From contig NC_086374.1 of the NCBI RefSeq assembly GCF_036588685.1, forward strand, positions 23,552,886-23,616,885: a stretch of 64,000 nucleotides of DNA, given 5' to 3'. The notes under the pieces were generated by a model. The model did not search any database and was not told the origin of the DNA. It was given only the letters and a program-made list of their open reading frames with translations. The first letter of the stretch is position 1. The number at the start of each line of letters is the position of its first letter. A program made the translations under genes and the position numbers. This document shows positions 44,901-57,600 of this stretch, one piece after another. Source of the stretch: Mytilus trossulus (taxonomy: Eukaryota > Mollusca > Bivalvia > Mytilida > Mytilidae).

Positions 44901-47721
44901 ATTTCTTCAAGTTAAGGTACCATAAGTGTTGTTAAATTTATCAATTAAACATAAGTTTGACAGGTTTTTGTTTTTTGGCCGAAATGAATATATATATAGT
45001 ATAGCAGATGACCTAAATTTGTTATTTATTGCTAATATTAACATAACAATTGTACATATAGATGTTGGGCTTGTAGTTATATATAGAAAATTATACAGTG
45101 ATGGTGGTCAATAATTAAGAGATGGCTTATCAACAACTTACAACATACATGTTGGTTTTCCTGTTTGAATGGTTTTACACTAGTAATTTTGGGGCCCTTT
45201 ATACATTGTAGCTTGTTGTTTGGTATGAGCCAAGGCTCGGTGTTGAAGGCCATACATTGACCTATAATGGTTTACGTCTTTTATATTGTTATTTGGATGG
45301 AGAGTTGTCTCATTGGCACTCACACCACATCTTCCTATATCTATGACAATCGAAATCAAAATTCTGACTGAGGTTAGAAGTTTACTTATCAACAATGAGT
45401 TCAAAAAAAGTCACGGCTCTCGAATCATGAAGGACTCTTTTTTTTGTTGTTGAGAATAACCAAAGATATGAAAAGTAGCACTGAATTTGTAAATTGATAA
45501 GAGACTGACAAGGTTCCTGATTTGAGACAGGCACATAGGTAAAACATTATACAGGATGATTAAACAATTGTTTTCAGTTGCACAGCTTTCATACAAATTC
45601 ACCACAGCTTGCACAGCACTTATTACAGGTATTTGTTATGAATAATGTCAATGTGGATGAATTAGTGCTAGGGTTTGTATAATACAGTACTAACTAAATC
45701 ATTCAAACTTTGAGATTTTGTTTTTCAGCCATTTAGTGGGATCTATGTAAATAATTATGAAGAAGGAACATACAACTGTCTGTGTTGTGGAAATGAATTA
45801 TTCAGGTAGATACATGTATATAATATAGATGGCTATAGTTAGTTTACAGGTTGTATGGAAAAAGTCACAGTACACATTGTATGTTGAAAATGGAATAGCT
45901 GATTAGTTCAATTAAATTTTCAAATATATTTTTCTTTTTTATAACACATATTTCCTGTTTACCAATACATCTTTGTAACTTGTATTTTTCAATGAACATA
46001 TTTTTTTTGTCACAGTCATTTCTCCTAGACTATTGAAGAGAAAGACTTCATGCTTAGTCAGCTGCTTTGCAGTAGTAAGTTGTAAGGAATAAGCAGTATT
46101 TGGATCTGTTGGACGCACATACATATTTTCTAACATATGTTGAATCTTACTTTAGAATTTAGGTCATTTTAAAAGAAATTAGGAAGAATAATAAATTTAA
46201 AAAAATGTTATTTTCTATGCAGCTTTATTTAAATTGGCATATCCCATTTCCGTAATAGATAATTATCTCTGCCTCTTAAGTATCTCAACTGACTTTAAAC
46301 TTTTTGTATAGATTACAGGTTAAAGTGCTGTGATTTAGATTCCAATATTTGCATTTAACTTTAGAATTTATAACCGGTTACATAATCCAGTATTAGAAGT
46401 TTATGTATAATTGACTGAACAGGGGGCTCTACCACATATATATTTAAAATACAACCTAATGGGGAAATATTTTAAAGAAAAAGTTCCTCAAATAATTCTA
46501 TAGATTTTGCTGAAGTATATATCATATTTGTGAACTTTTATTTAATTTTTCAGCAAAATCAATGTTTTATATTTTACAGTTCTGAAACAAAATATGATTC
46601 AGGAACCGGCTGGCCATCCTTTACAGCACCAATTGGAGGAGAAGATAAAGAAAACACAAATATTCTAGAACTTACTGACACTAGTCATGGCATGATGAGA
46701 ACTGAAGTCATTTGTAAAAAGGTAAATAATGTTTACTATACAACTTCTTGATATATTGGCAGGAAAATATGGTCATGACAAGTTACAGATTAAGTTAAAA
46801 TTTTGTTCTGGTCTGATGATTATGTGCTGAGTAATGGTTCTTGAAAAAAAAATCACTCAAATATTCAATTTTCCTCCCCAAAAAAATGTGTCATGCTTGA
46901 TGATATTGACTTGATATTTGTTATATAGTTTACACCATGACAAGTTATAGATCTAGTTATCATTTTGTTCCAGTACATTACTGAAATACATTTTTATCTG
47001 GAAGGGGACTATGTATTGCCAGGCAATACTCACAGAATGCTTGTTTTTATATGAATCCTCTGTATAAATCTCCATGTAATTACTGCTCAACCTATCTTTA
47101 TGGATGACAAACCAGGTAGACTGTGTTCATAGATGTCCTTTCAAAAATGATTGTAAAACACTGGCTTGTATTGGTTACTGTCTTGTTTAAGACAACCAGT
47201 ACATGTCGCTACAACAAATTAGATAAATTAAATAAGGGGGGGGGGTTATGGATTGTAGATTAATGGGTAGCCTTCTATTTAGTTAATAGTCATCTTACGA
47301 TTGGTTAAGGAAGGCCTTATTGATACAAATATGTTACTTAATGTATACTTGACAGTATCTTAAATTGTTTCAAAAGGAGCATAATATCGTTTCTAGGGAA
47401 ATCAATCTAAATGAACATAATTGACAGTAGTATAATCATCTATTAGACTTTGTTCTTGCCTCAATTAATATGTTTAATTATGCATGGTATCTTAGCATAT
47501 TTATGATTTTATAATGACTTTATTACCTCATGTCATGTTTTACATGCAACTATCTATTGAAAATATTGCCACCATTATTTACATCTTTTCATATTTCTTT
47601 ATTTCAGTGTGATTCACATCTAGGTCATGTCTTCCCAGATGGTCCAGAACCAACGGAACAGAGGTTTTGTATAAACAGCAGGTCATTGTTGTTTAAGCCA
47701 AAAAAACAAGAAAAAAAGTGA
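41859..47721 (+). CDS. MSRB2: Mitochondrial methionine-R-sulfoxide reductase B2-like (five exons, span)
   Basis: The exons are 41859-41976, 44079-44191, 45729-45805, 46580-46721 and 47608-47721. All junctions are GT/AG and in frame, and the product is 187 residues. The enzyme reduces methionine-R-sulfoxide in proteins back to methionine, with electrons from thioredoxin. The N-terminus ([20 protein letters not shown]) is arginine-rich without acidic residues, as in mitochondrial presequences. The MsrB domain follows: [20 protein letters not shown], the first zinc CxxC pair (CLCC), SGTGWPSF, the second CxxC pair (CKKC, spanning exons 4 and 5), [10 protein letters not shown], and the catalytic cysteine in RFCINS. 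It uses Cys, not selenocysteine. Asp precedes SGTGWPS where some MsrB2 proteins carry a Cys. Its length matches vertebrate MSRB2. Confidence 0.95.
41977..44078. other. MsrB2-like intron 1
   Basis: About 2.1 kb. The part at 42895-43110 is a GAAATCCTG/TTAAAAA low-complexity repeat (ATCCCGGACTTAAAAACACG, AAATCCTGGGCTTAAAAAAG). From about 43180 to 43870 there are diverged units with the TGACCTTGACC...CATGGTTCAG theme that recurs at 53280-54620. The ORF at 42491-42742 has no family features. Confidence 0.6.
44079..44191 (+). CDS. MSRB2: MsrB2-like exon 2
   Basis: Acceptor CATTTCAG ends at 44078, donor CCA/GTAAGT at 44192. It encodes [20 protein letters not shown] and the following [12 protein letters not shown]. 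Confidence 0.95.
44325..44460 (+). repeat. Short interspersed element (GAGAATGGAAATNGGGAAT family)
   Basis: It reads TTGAGAATGGAAATTGGGAA, GTCAAAAAGACAACAACCCG, AGCTGTGGGCCACCAATGAC and TCAGCTGGCCCCTAATAA. A second copy with its interior replaced by an A-rich tract lies at 54056-54245. Confidence 0.75.
45142..45347 (-). repeat. Dispersed repeat (GAGTGCCAATGAGACAACTC family), reversed
   Basis: It reads CATGTTGGTTTTCCTGTTTG, GAGCCAAGGCTCGGTGTTGA, TTGACCTATAATGGTTTAC, GAGAGTTGTCTCATTGGCAC and CACCACATCTTCCTATATCT. Confidence 0.85.
45729..45805 (+). CDS. MSRB2: MsrB2-like exon 3: first zinc-binding pair
   Basis: Acceptor TTTTTCAG ends at 45728, donor CAG/GTAGAT at 45806; 77 bp. It encodes [16 protein letters not shown] and then CLCCGNELF, with the first two zinc cysteines. 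Confidence 0.95.
45806..46579. other. MsrB2-like intron 3
   Basis: 774 bp of AT-rich sequence; nothing recognised. Confidence 0.7.
46580..46721 (+). CDS. MSRB2: MsrB2-like exon 4
   Basis: Acceptor ATTTTACAG ends at 46579, donor AAG/GTAAAT at 46722; 142 bp. It encodes [13 protein letters not shown] through [10 protein letters not shown], including the first cysteine of the second zinc pair. Confidence 0.95.
46722..47607. other. MsrB2-like intron 4
   Basis: 886 bp. A G-rich run (ten G) stands near 47236-47245. No repeat family or exon recognised. Confidence 0.7.
47608..47721 (+). CDS. MSRB2: MsrB2-like exon 5: catalytic cysteine
   Basis: Acceptor TTTATTTCAG ends at 47607; stop TGA at 47719-47721. 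It encodes [18 protein letters not shown], then RFCINS with the catalytic Cys, and a lysine-rich end. Confidence 0.95.
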   Translation, partial: CDSHLGHVFPDGPEPTEQRFCINSRSLLFKPKKQEKK

Positions 47722-50199
47722 ATTATCCATTGAGTGATTTTCATAATTGTTCTATCAGAATGCATCATTAAACATGTAATGAATGGCCACACTCAAATGC
47801 AGTGCCTAGATACACAATGAGTTAACCTGTACGCCAAAATAGGTAATATAATGAAGTATATATACATTTGTACAAACTTTTTGCCAAATGTGCTCAACTG
47901 AATGCAAGTTAATTAAGGCAAATGTGTTTTCTTTTATTTTTATGGAATTTCCTCTTATTGGCATTTAAGTTTGATATTTTTATTTTTTTATACAAATGTA
48001 ATTTAATTTGAAGATATTAAAAAAAACTTAAAAGCAGAATGTATCTTCCATGAGATTTTCTGATCCAGGGAATTTGTCATAAATAAGCCATGTGTTAAGA
48101 AGATAGATCTTTTAAGGTTTGGGAATATCTGATTGTGATTTGAATGTAAACCATACATATACCTGATAATCACTAATTGTATATTATTTAGAATTTGTTA
48201 ATGCAGGCTTTTATTTGGTAATGAAATGAGAGCTTTTTACATGTTTACACAAAATTAGTATTTTGATGTTCTGTAGTCATCCTATTAATGCTTTGTTTAT
48301 TTATTTTTTTAAGATAGATGTTTAATTTGAGTATATTTCTTGTATGATGTGGGTTTTACAAATATAATAGGCCACATAAATCGGGATAAGAGTTCCTTTG
48401 TATTTTGTTAGACAGAAAGTGTATGTTTAGATGTTTCAATTAAAAACAAAATATATTATTTTGCGTTATTTATTCTGGTGAGATTTTTATGTTTCAAAAA
48501 AGTAAAGCTAAAAACACAATGAAACTAGAAAGTGGTATGTAAAGTGTCTTTTTTTTGTTGGAAAAAAAAAGCTTGTATGTGGGAATTTTGATGTATTGAT
48601 GAAACAAATGATTTTCAATGAAGTAAATATGCTAAGTAGAAATTAATATAATGAAAAAATCTTTAAATTATGCTATTTTTAACTCTTTTTTTTCTCAGGA
48701 ATCAGTGATTTGCTTTTCTTATGCCACTGAAATATATGTTTTGTATGAATGATCTGATTATATGAACTTTTTATTGACAATTTGTGTTTGTTTTTTATAG
48801 TTTGTTTGCTAAGTTTTCTTGTTATGAACACCTTGACCTAAAGGTCTTTGTGTGAACTTTTGCTATCACTCGACACTCAATGTCTGTTTATCATAGTATG
48901 CCAGACTTTGAAATTTAATTCCCTTGCTTGAAGCTTACTGTTATACCAAACAAACTGTTTGAATCAGCCAACAACCAACCATCATGGTGAATGAAATTAA
49001 AAAAGGAACTTGATATATCTTTAGATTAGCATATTTATTTCTATCTCCAATGATAATACATTGTCAGTTGTGTCAAATAAGAATCTCACAATAAAATGTT
49101 ATCCTTTTGGTGTCCCTAAAATACAATTCTAAAAATAACAATAGAAAAGATCATGGTGTAATTACCCCTTATGTCTGTTTTGAAAATACACATACTCCTC
49201 TTTTATGAACTTGTATGACCATGAACCAAATTGTTTGTTTAAAACAGCAAAACATGTTTTTTTTAGTAAAGAATGAAAAAAAGAGAAAGAAAAATTTTGT
49301 AATAAATCTTGAATGCACAGTAATTCTTTACTGACCTATTGAAATATTTCACATAAAACAAAATAAGAATAACTAAGCTATTTTGGGTTTTTTATGGCCC
49401 TTTCTGTTTGTATATTAGGTGTCAGAGAAATTTTATTAAAGATTCAAAGAAATTTCTTTCGTTATGGCTGCTTTTTTTGTAACTATGTATGCTTTTGAAA
49501 TAAACAACTGTAATAATCTTGAATTTTGCACTGCTTAGATGCAAAACACCAGTTATGAACCAATATAAAATTCCAAAATAATACAAAGATCTGATTAACA
49601 TAGGTCTGATGTTTTGATAATTTTTAAGGGAATTTTTCCATGATACAAAAATAAGCAAGTGAATAACATTATTCCTTAAACTAATGTTTTAAACTGTTGA
49701 TGAGAAGTTTAATTGGTTGACTGTTATTGATGAAAAAAATTATTTTAATCAGAATAGGGATGTTGATTATTGTGCATTTTTTTTCAATTGACACATTACA
49801 TAAAGATGTACTGTAGTCATAAAATGTATTAATTTTGAATAAAAATAAAACGATGACAAATTTATTATTTCTTTTTTATTTTAGTCCTGTGGTCTAAAGG
49901 TTTATGTGGAAATACCATCCATTATCATGATTATGTGATTGGAAGTCATCTGCTTTTTGTCCCCCGGGGACATTTAAAAAACCTCTGTCTGTCCATTCTT
50001 GTTAGCACTCTCATGTGAACATTTCTTGACAGATTTAAAAAAAAATTATATCATAGGTTGATATCAGCAATGTGTCTAACACATTTGGACAACTGTTACC
50101 TTTTTTCAAGAGTTTGCTGCTGGACACATAAGGTTTGTGCAAAGACAACAAATATGGTATGATATCCATAAGTCACTACACCTAATATGTGACATAATT
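47722..50199. other. 3' UTR and intergenic sequence after the MsrB2-like gene
   Basis: AT-rich, without a supported ORF. The 3' UTR probably occupies the first part. Candidate polyadenylation signals include ATTAAA near 48440 and AATAAAAATAAAA near 49840, and the true end cannot be told. A CCCCCGGGGACATTTAAAAA segment near 49962 resembles a mollusc repeat. Confidence 0.45.
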
Positions 50200-52945
50200 T
50201 TTTATGGCAGTGATGGGATATTGGTAAGTAAATATGGACAATTTACAACAGTGTATAAGTACGTTAGAGGAAGATGCTAAGGAAAAGATAAAAGTTGAGA
50301 CACACTCAAAGTCCTAGGCATTTGACACCATAAAAGGGCAACCTAGAAACCTGGCAGATTCTGGTATTGTTTGACGAAGTGCACGGATTTTGGCAGAGAC
50401 ACAGACTACTTAGTCCATACACAGCTTCAAGGAGCTAATGATACTCCAACATTGTTTTGACCTTATGTAAGTGAGCACGAACAGGGAGTCCATTCTAAGC
50501 AAGTGCAGTGCAACATATCTAGCGCCGCACCCGGGACCAGTAGCGTAGGTTCGATGGAGATTTCACCTATCTTAAGATGTAACTAAAGGAATGCAAGACA
50601 GGTTATCATCAACCAAGACAAAGTACACATGCCTGGAAAGAATACCAGGAGAGAAATCAAACTGGCCAATTATAATGGGTTTGGCGAATGGGTTGATTTT
50701 AAATAGCACTTTCAAGCATGTGCTATCATAAATAATTGGGACGAATATGAACACGAGCTTTACCTTGACAATGCCCTTCCCGGGAAGGCACAGAGTGTCT
50801 TCAGTGATAAACCAGCTGATAAAAAATGAATCATGAGACCTAAATAAAGTCATTAGATGATGGTTTTGCTCCTCCAAATCAGAACGTTCGGTTGAAGGAG
50901 AGATGCCGATCTAAGTGAAAGCTTGCAAGAATTAGACAAACTATATGTCAATTAGTGAGCATACCCACTAGCACCCGTTGATGTCAAAGAAACATAATCA
51001 AAGGATTATTTCAAAGATGCATTGCAGGATAGAGAGATGAGGATAAGAATTAAGCAATCCAGACTTCAAAACTTACACCAATTAATATGGTTAGCTGTAA
51101 ATTTTGAAGCGTTCTACAAAGTAGAAAAAAGTCAAGGTTTTGTAAAATCTCAGATGCGGGCTACCCATGCAGATACTAGTACACAAGAGTTATTTAAGGA
51201 CGAGACAGTTTACAGAAATGATGGATTCGTTTACTATTAAGCCATTAGAATCATTTTGAATGGAGTTAAATGAAACCAAATACCATGGGCAAAGAAACAC
51301 TGCCGATCCGGAATGGAAAAGGAATCAGCAATGTTACAACTTTGGTAAATATTGACATTTTATGCCAGAATGTAGGCTACGAAAACAAAGCAGGAATAGA
51401 AAAGGTCAATGCATGAACCATGAGAATGGCTTTGCAAGGACAGTACATTCTCGAACAAAAAGACAACGGAGAAAACAAATTAAACTGAATGTCCAAAATA
51501 CCTCTACAAAAGAAGCAGAGGCATATATAGTCGTAGTTTTTTGAAATATAAAGTCAAGTTTTCTCGTAGACACAGGAGCAACTTTCACTCTTATATCAAA
51601 TAAAAGGAGAATTACACACCTGGATTTATTAAAACGTATACTTATCAGAGGCAATAGCAGTTTATCTTACTATAGAGGGTATAATTAGTCTGGATTTTCT
51701 CAAGAAATATAGATGTCTAATTAATTTACAAGAAGAGCATATGGTTCGCCATAACAAGGTGATACCACTGAACTTCACTGGACAGCTTGGTTGTTATAGA
51801 GTGTCGGTTCATGAGGATACATACATACAGCCAGGTACGAGTTCACATCAAAGAATATCCGCCAGAAAAGATTGTAGGCTTAGGAATCATTAAACCCTGT
51901 GACAAATTGGTAGCAAAGGACAGCGCTTTTATGGTGAAAGCTTCAAAACTGTACCACTGTGCTTTATTATGTATCGAGGTATTGAGGATAATCAGAGCTG
52001 GGACAAGTGTAAGAAACATAAGCTCTATCAAGGATTTGGACCTAAGAATTTAGTTACAAAAAATACTGAGTAATTGCAACGAAAAATCTTTATAGCAAGG
52101 AGCAAAACTGAGGAGTTGAACATCTTCTTATTGAATAAAAAGTTGTTTTTGCTGCAATCGACAGGGATTTAGGTACGTAGAACTAACTTGGTGTGCCACA
52201 CCATAAATATAGGAAATAATGCACCAATAAAACAACGGCCTTGCCGCACACCTATTTAAATGCTAGATGGAGTCGATAAGTATATGGATGACACGCTGGA
52301 ACGCGGAGTAGTTGAGCCAGCCGACAGTTCATGGTCGTCTGAGATAGTACTGGTAAAGAACAATGATGATACTACGGGATTTTGCGTTGATTATCGCAGG
52401 GTTAACGATTTAACGGTAAAAGACGCATATCAACTACCCCGCATCCACGACTTATTGAAATCAATGATACATGGGTTTCTATTTAAGATCTGTGTTCGGG
52501 GTGCTGGCAGGTGGAAATGAAAGAGTAAAATCGCCCTTAAACTATTTGCTTCCAGGCGGAGACTGTTTCAATTCCAACAGATGCTATTTGGGCTTGCCTG
52601 CTCACCAGCAACCTTTTGAAAAGAGTATATGTCTTGTTTATCTGGACGATATAATTGTGGTTGGAAATTCATTTGAGGAGATGCTCAAGAATCTTAGATT
52701 AGTTTTTGATCGGCTGAAAGGGGCTGGCCTAAAGCTTAAGCCTAAAAAGAATACACTTTTTGCCAAGAAAGTTAAACTTTCTTCGGCATGTTGTCACCGC
52801 AAAAGGGGTAGCCACGGATCCAGAAAAGGTAAAGAGCATGCAGGATTGACCCATTCCAGTTGATGCGAACAAATTACATTCATTCTTGGGTCTTTGTGAT
52901 TATTACCGGAGGTACATAGATCATTTTGAAAAATTTTGCGTTAAA
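50200..52945 (+). mobile_element. Degenerate, truncated Ty3/Gypsy LTR retrotransposon
   Basis: Broken pieces lie in the usual order. Gag remains at about 50650-51240 include NWDEYEHELYLDNALPGKAQ and LQDREMRIRIKQSRLQNLHQ. A zinc-knuckle remnant (CYNFGKY, stop, HFMPECR) is at about 51330-51380. The protease active-site motif FLVDTGATFTLI lies at 51558-51593. Reverse transcriptase (52260-52790) has GVVEPADSSWSSEIVLVK, FCVDYRRVNDLTVKDAY and the catalytic YLDD at about 52640. A connection region with FLGLCDYYRRYIDHFE lies near 52890-52935. There are many stops and frameshifts, and RT sequence is missing between about 52610 and 52625. No RNase H, integrase or LTR is seen. The copy is dead. Confidence 0.9.
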
Positions 52946-53279
52946 TGTCTCTCGTAGGTGGGGCATAAAAAAGTTAAAAGTAGGATACCTTGTAGGTAGT
53001 GTGGATATAGCTCGGCGTCAGGTATTTGCCGCTGTTCATTTATTAAGCAGCTAATGTCACTAACGTTACCTATTGTTTACGTTGCCTATTGTAAAAGTAA
53101 TGTTGCCGTGTACTAACCACAAGACCACGATAATTTTTCTGTGACCCATGGAGAAGTTAAAAGCAATTTGTGGTGGTCACAGAAGTGCAGTAAGATTGAT
53201 AAATAGAACAAAGGAAAGAGTTTCGAAAATTGATATTGAACTTCCATGCAAGAACTTTCCTGTGTGTTATTTAGTTGGA
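52946..53279. other. Junction after the retrotransposon
   Basis: The similarity to retrotransposon ends near 52940 and is followed at once by GTAGGTGGGGCATAAAAAAG, an end string I associate with a common mussel repeat. No gene. Confidence 0.5.
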
Positions 53280-54181
53280 CTATTGTTCATCTTTCGTGTT
53301 TCTTTTTGTATTTTTCTATAGTTTTGTCAGTTTTTCTCTGACCATGACCTCTTTTGCACCTTCTGCCACATTTTTGTCGAGCCTGCAACTTTTGTTGCAG
53401 TGCGACATAGGGATAGTGATCCGGCAGCTACAACGGCGGCAGCGATAGCTAACTTCTTCACAGCTTTATATTTTAGAATGTGGAAGACCTGGATTCTTCA
53501 TACTTTGTATATAGATGCCTCATGTTACGAAGTTTCCGTCAGTCACATGTTCAATATCCTTGACCTCATTTTCATGGTTCGGTGACCACTTGAAAAAAAA
53601 GTTCAGATTTTTTGTAATGTTAAATTCTCTCTTATCATAAGTAATAGGATAACTATATTTGATATGTGCGTACCTTGCAAGGTCCTCATGTCTGTCAGAC
53701 AGTTTTCACTTGACATCGACCGCATTTCATGGATCAGTGAACAAGGTTAAGTTTTGGTGGTCAAGTCCATATCTCATATACTTTAAGCAATATGGCTAGT
53801 ATATTCGGTGTATGGAAGGACTGTAAGGTGTACATGTACAACTGGCATGTGTCATCTGACCTTGACCTCTTTTTCATGGTTCAGTGGTTATAGTTAAGTT
53901 TGTGTGTTTTGGTCTGTTTTTCTCATACTATATGCAATTGGTCTTCTTAATTTGGTGTATGGAATGATTGTAAGGTGTACATGTCTAGCAGGCAGATGTT
54001 ATGTGACCTTGACCTCGATTTCATGGTTCAGTGGTCAAAGTTAATTTTTTGAGTTTTGGTAAAATTGAGAATGGAAATGGGGAATGTGTCAAAGAGACAA
54101 CAACCCGACCAAAATAAAAAAAAAAAAAAACAAAAAAAAAAAAAAACAAAAAAAAACAAAAAAAAACAAAAAAAAACAAAA

Positions 54182-54212
<31 letters not shown>

Positions 54213-54620
54213 AACAAAACACAACAGCAGAAGGTCTATTTTTCAAATACTTTATGCATTAGGTCAACTATATTTGGTGTATGGAAATATTTTATGATCT
54301 TTGTCTTTTACGCAGGTTTTATTTGACCTTCACTTCATTATCACGGTTCATTGCTAAGTGTTTGTGTTTTGGTCTGTTTTTCTTAATTTATAAGCAATAA
54401 GTCAACTATATTTATTGTATTGAAGAATTGTTAGCTGTACATGTCTGCCTGGCATGGTTCATCTGACCTTGACCTCATTTTCATGGTTCATTGATCAATG
54501 TTTTGTTTTCTTGGTTAATGTTGAGTTTATGTGACAGTTGTAATAAAGCTTTATATTTAGTTCTATCAACATAATATCAATGATTAGTAAAGAAGAAGAG
54601 ACATTTCAGCGTGTGCACTC
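53280..54620 (+). repeat. Diverged ~145-bp tandem repeat (TGACCTTGACCTCNTTTTCATGG)
   Basis: The theme TGACCTTGACCTC...CATGGTTCAGTGG...TTTTGGTCTGTTTTTCT...TTTGGTGTATGGAA...TGTACATGTCT recurs with 144-147 bp spacing (53858, 54005, then 54324 and 54468 after an insertion) and more loosely from 53280. The same theme occurs at 43180-43870. Confidence 0.8.
54056..54245 (+). mobile_element. Short interspersed element with an A-rich (AnC)m tract
   Basis: It starts AAAATTGAGAATGGAAATGG and GTCAAAGAGACAACAACCCG, like the copy at 44325, but its interior at 54110-54220 is a ~110-bp run of A with single C interruptions, followed by ACAACAGCAGAAGG. It interrupts the 145-bp tandem repeat. The lysine-rich and phenylalanine-rich ORFs here are artefacts of the tract. 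Confidence 0.75.
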
Positions 54621-57600
54621 TTGCCTAATTAAACTTTAAGTTTCACATATTAAGAGGTAGAAGGTACGTTATCTAAGGGAATAATGAAATCATCATTCTT
54701 TTTGCTTGAAATCCGATCTTTCTACAGGTTTTCAACTTATAACATTTAGAAAGATGTTATGTGTTAGATAACTGTATACTGATTAGAATAATACTGGAAG
54801 AATTTCTGGATAGTGAAATAAGTCCATTTTCAGCAGTTTGCTCAATAGTGGACATCCATTTTTGATGATATTTCTGTTTAAGCTTATATTCCATGGGAGA
54901 CTCAAATGAATGGGGAATGTCTCTATGGGACACATATGATGCCATGTTTGCTCTCTTGTCAATTAAGATAACTGTTTGTCATATATGTTAATAGATTTGT
55001 AATCAAGAAGTTAAAGTGGTAAAATATAATTTCTTTTTGGTGTATTCATGGCAACTATCTGCATTTATTTACTATTGGTTACTGCAAAAGGGTGGAAATG
55101 ATGTCACATATTTCCAAAAATTTGGCCAGAGGAATAATTTCAAACCCTTGGAGTGATACCTTTTCTGAAACTGTTTGAATATATATATCAGGAAATCAAA
55201 TTAATTAAATCATTTCAAAAACTTTGTGTAGAAAATATTGTGTTAAACATAACAAAGATATTTTTGCCCATGACCCATCTAGCGATGAAAAATGAACATT
55301 AAAAATATAGCCCATAAAACATGGAAAGATCACTTTTGATGTTCTTAAAACCACCTTTGAAGACTAAATTAGTCCTCATCTGTCTAAAAATGAACTTTAT
55401 TGCACATTAACTTTCAAATTTTAAAAATCCAACAGGGGCAAAAATGCAAAACCAAACTTCTTAAGTTTTATAGCATTTGGTTGAGGCAAATAAAGTTAGA
55501 GAAGGGTAATGAATTGAGCAGTTTTTCCATTTGTAAAGGGGAATAACTTTAGAACGGTTAAAGTGACACATCAAAATTCAAACTCGATCTGTGTTTTGTG
55601 GTAATAAGCATGTGTATATGATTCATAGCAATTGGTTAGAGAAGGGAAACCAAATTTAGGATGTAAGAACCTATGGACAGACTTACAGACAGACAAGAGT
55701 AAATAAAGGCAACAGTAGTATACCGCTGGTAAATCTATGGACAAAAAACTAAATTGGGGTAACAAACTAAAACTGAGGGAAACGCATTAAAGACATTAAA
55801 TATAAGAGGAGAACAATGACACAACATCAAAATGTAACACACACAGAAACGGACTAAGCATTAGACAAAATCCAATGAGAATAACAAACATAACATCGAA
55901 ACCAAATACATGAATTCGGGATAGAAACTTGAAGCCCTTTCTGTTACAGAGGAGTATAAGAAAAAAAATTTGCTATCTGGTCATTTTAGTGTTTTGTCCA
56001 TTGTATATGATTGTACAATGTACTTAAGTAGAAAGTGTAATGATTGTTGTTTTGTTTTGCGAGGATAGCACAGAAGTCAACATGCATATGTTAAAGACCC
56101 ACACAACATTTGTTTATGTTTGAGTTCATCCCATCATACCAATCTGACTGTTTTTGGAACATGGGTCTTATATATATATATTAAACCAGAGTTTTAACTA
56201 CTTTAATGCATAAAATAGCTTGCAGCATAGCTAATAAGTAACAAACATTTTGTTCACAACAACATGGCACATGTGATAATAATAAACAATACTTAGGAGT
56301 TTGAAATTCCTATTTATAATATTATTTACAACCTTATATGTTATGTAGAAAACAAGGGCACAGTGAAATGTCAACTCCCATTAAACACCCCAAAAATTGG
56401 AATAGTTATAATTTTTAATTGTAGGTAATTATTCTTTTAACATGTGATTCAAGCTTTACAAAAACTTATACATCAACTTAAGCTAGATGTTGGACATTCA
56501 AAATCAAAAGAATAATTCTCTCCTCGTGGTGAATTTATTATAAATTTCAAAAACAGCTGAAGACTGACCCACATTTAGAAGGGGTTGTCATGAAATAGTA
56601 GTTGCTTCATAGTGTAAGATTGGTTCAAATGGAAGAACTATTCTGTATATAACTTCCACAGGAACAAATATTACAAAGTTAGTTCCTAACAGAATAAGGG
56701 GAAATGAAATATCTGTTCTAACAATTTATAACAAAGTCGACAGTGAACTTCTGTTAAGCAGAACAACTATAAATTGAGAGGTGTGTCTACTGAAAGATAC
56801 TTAATATGATAGGCAGTATTTGACCTACGGAAAAACAATTTAAAATCTTGTTGTGAAACCCTATTGTGAGGAGATAGTAAGCATCAAACTTTTGAGAGAT
56901 AATAATATTATACATATACTGTAATATTACACAATACCAGTATCATTATCAATCATTTCAAAAAGATATCTTGTTAACTTTATTTCTATGGGGACTATTG
57001 TGACCTTTCATATATTGTATATGAATGAAAATGCTTTACAAAATCCATAAGCTTGAAATCTTGTTCAATATCTTAGTTAATTTTATCTTTTAATTTGAAA
57101 ATCTTTGAATCAGTAAGACCAGGAGAGATAGATGAGTTGATATGAATTAATTTTGGTAAAATAAGTTAAATGTAACCAAAAAAGGATTGTGTGCTACTGA
57201 CAGAAAATCTTTCAATATCTTACTCTCCTGAAAAAAGGTGTGAGACATTCCATTCAGACCTTTGTTAGACCTGCTTTATAATCAACAATCAGAAGAGCAC
57301 TCTAATATGCCAAACACTGTTACAAATGTAGGAAACAATTTATTGGTAATCTTAAAATAGTACACATAAAGAACTTTTAATGATGACGTTAGGCAGTTTT
57401 TAAAACAATTGACTCAACATTGCAAACATTCAGCTTTAAAGTCAAGCAATCTTTGTGTCTATACAGGCAAGTGTTATCATCACAAAAAATGTTTTTGAGA
57501 TTTTCATTAAATTGAACCGGTTGTTATTTTCTATAGAAATTAGGTGGGCAGCTTATTTATCTGCAAATTATGTGGAGATACTTTTTGATTTTGATGCTCA

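Larger units (their letters stand above)
44192..45728. other. MsrB2-like intron 2
   Basis: It holds a GAATGGAAATTGGGAATATG-type element (44325-44460) and a reversed GAGTGCCAATGAGACAACTC-family repeat (45142-45347). No exon. Confidence 0.6.

Noticed and set aside
54021..54326. Lysine-rich and phenylalanine-rich ORFs
   Set aside because: They are frames through an A-rich low-complexity tract.
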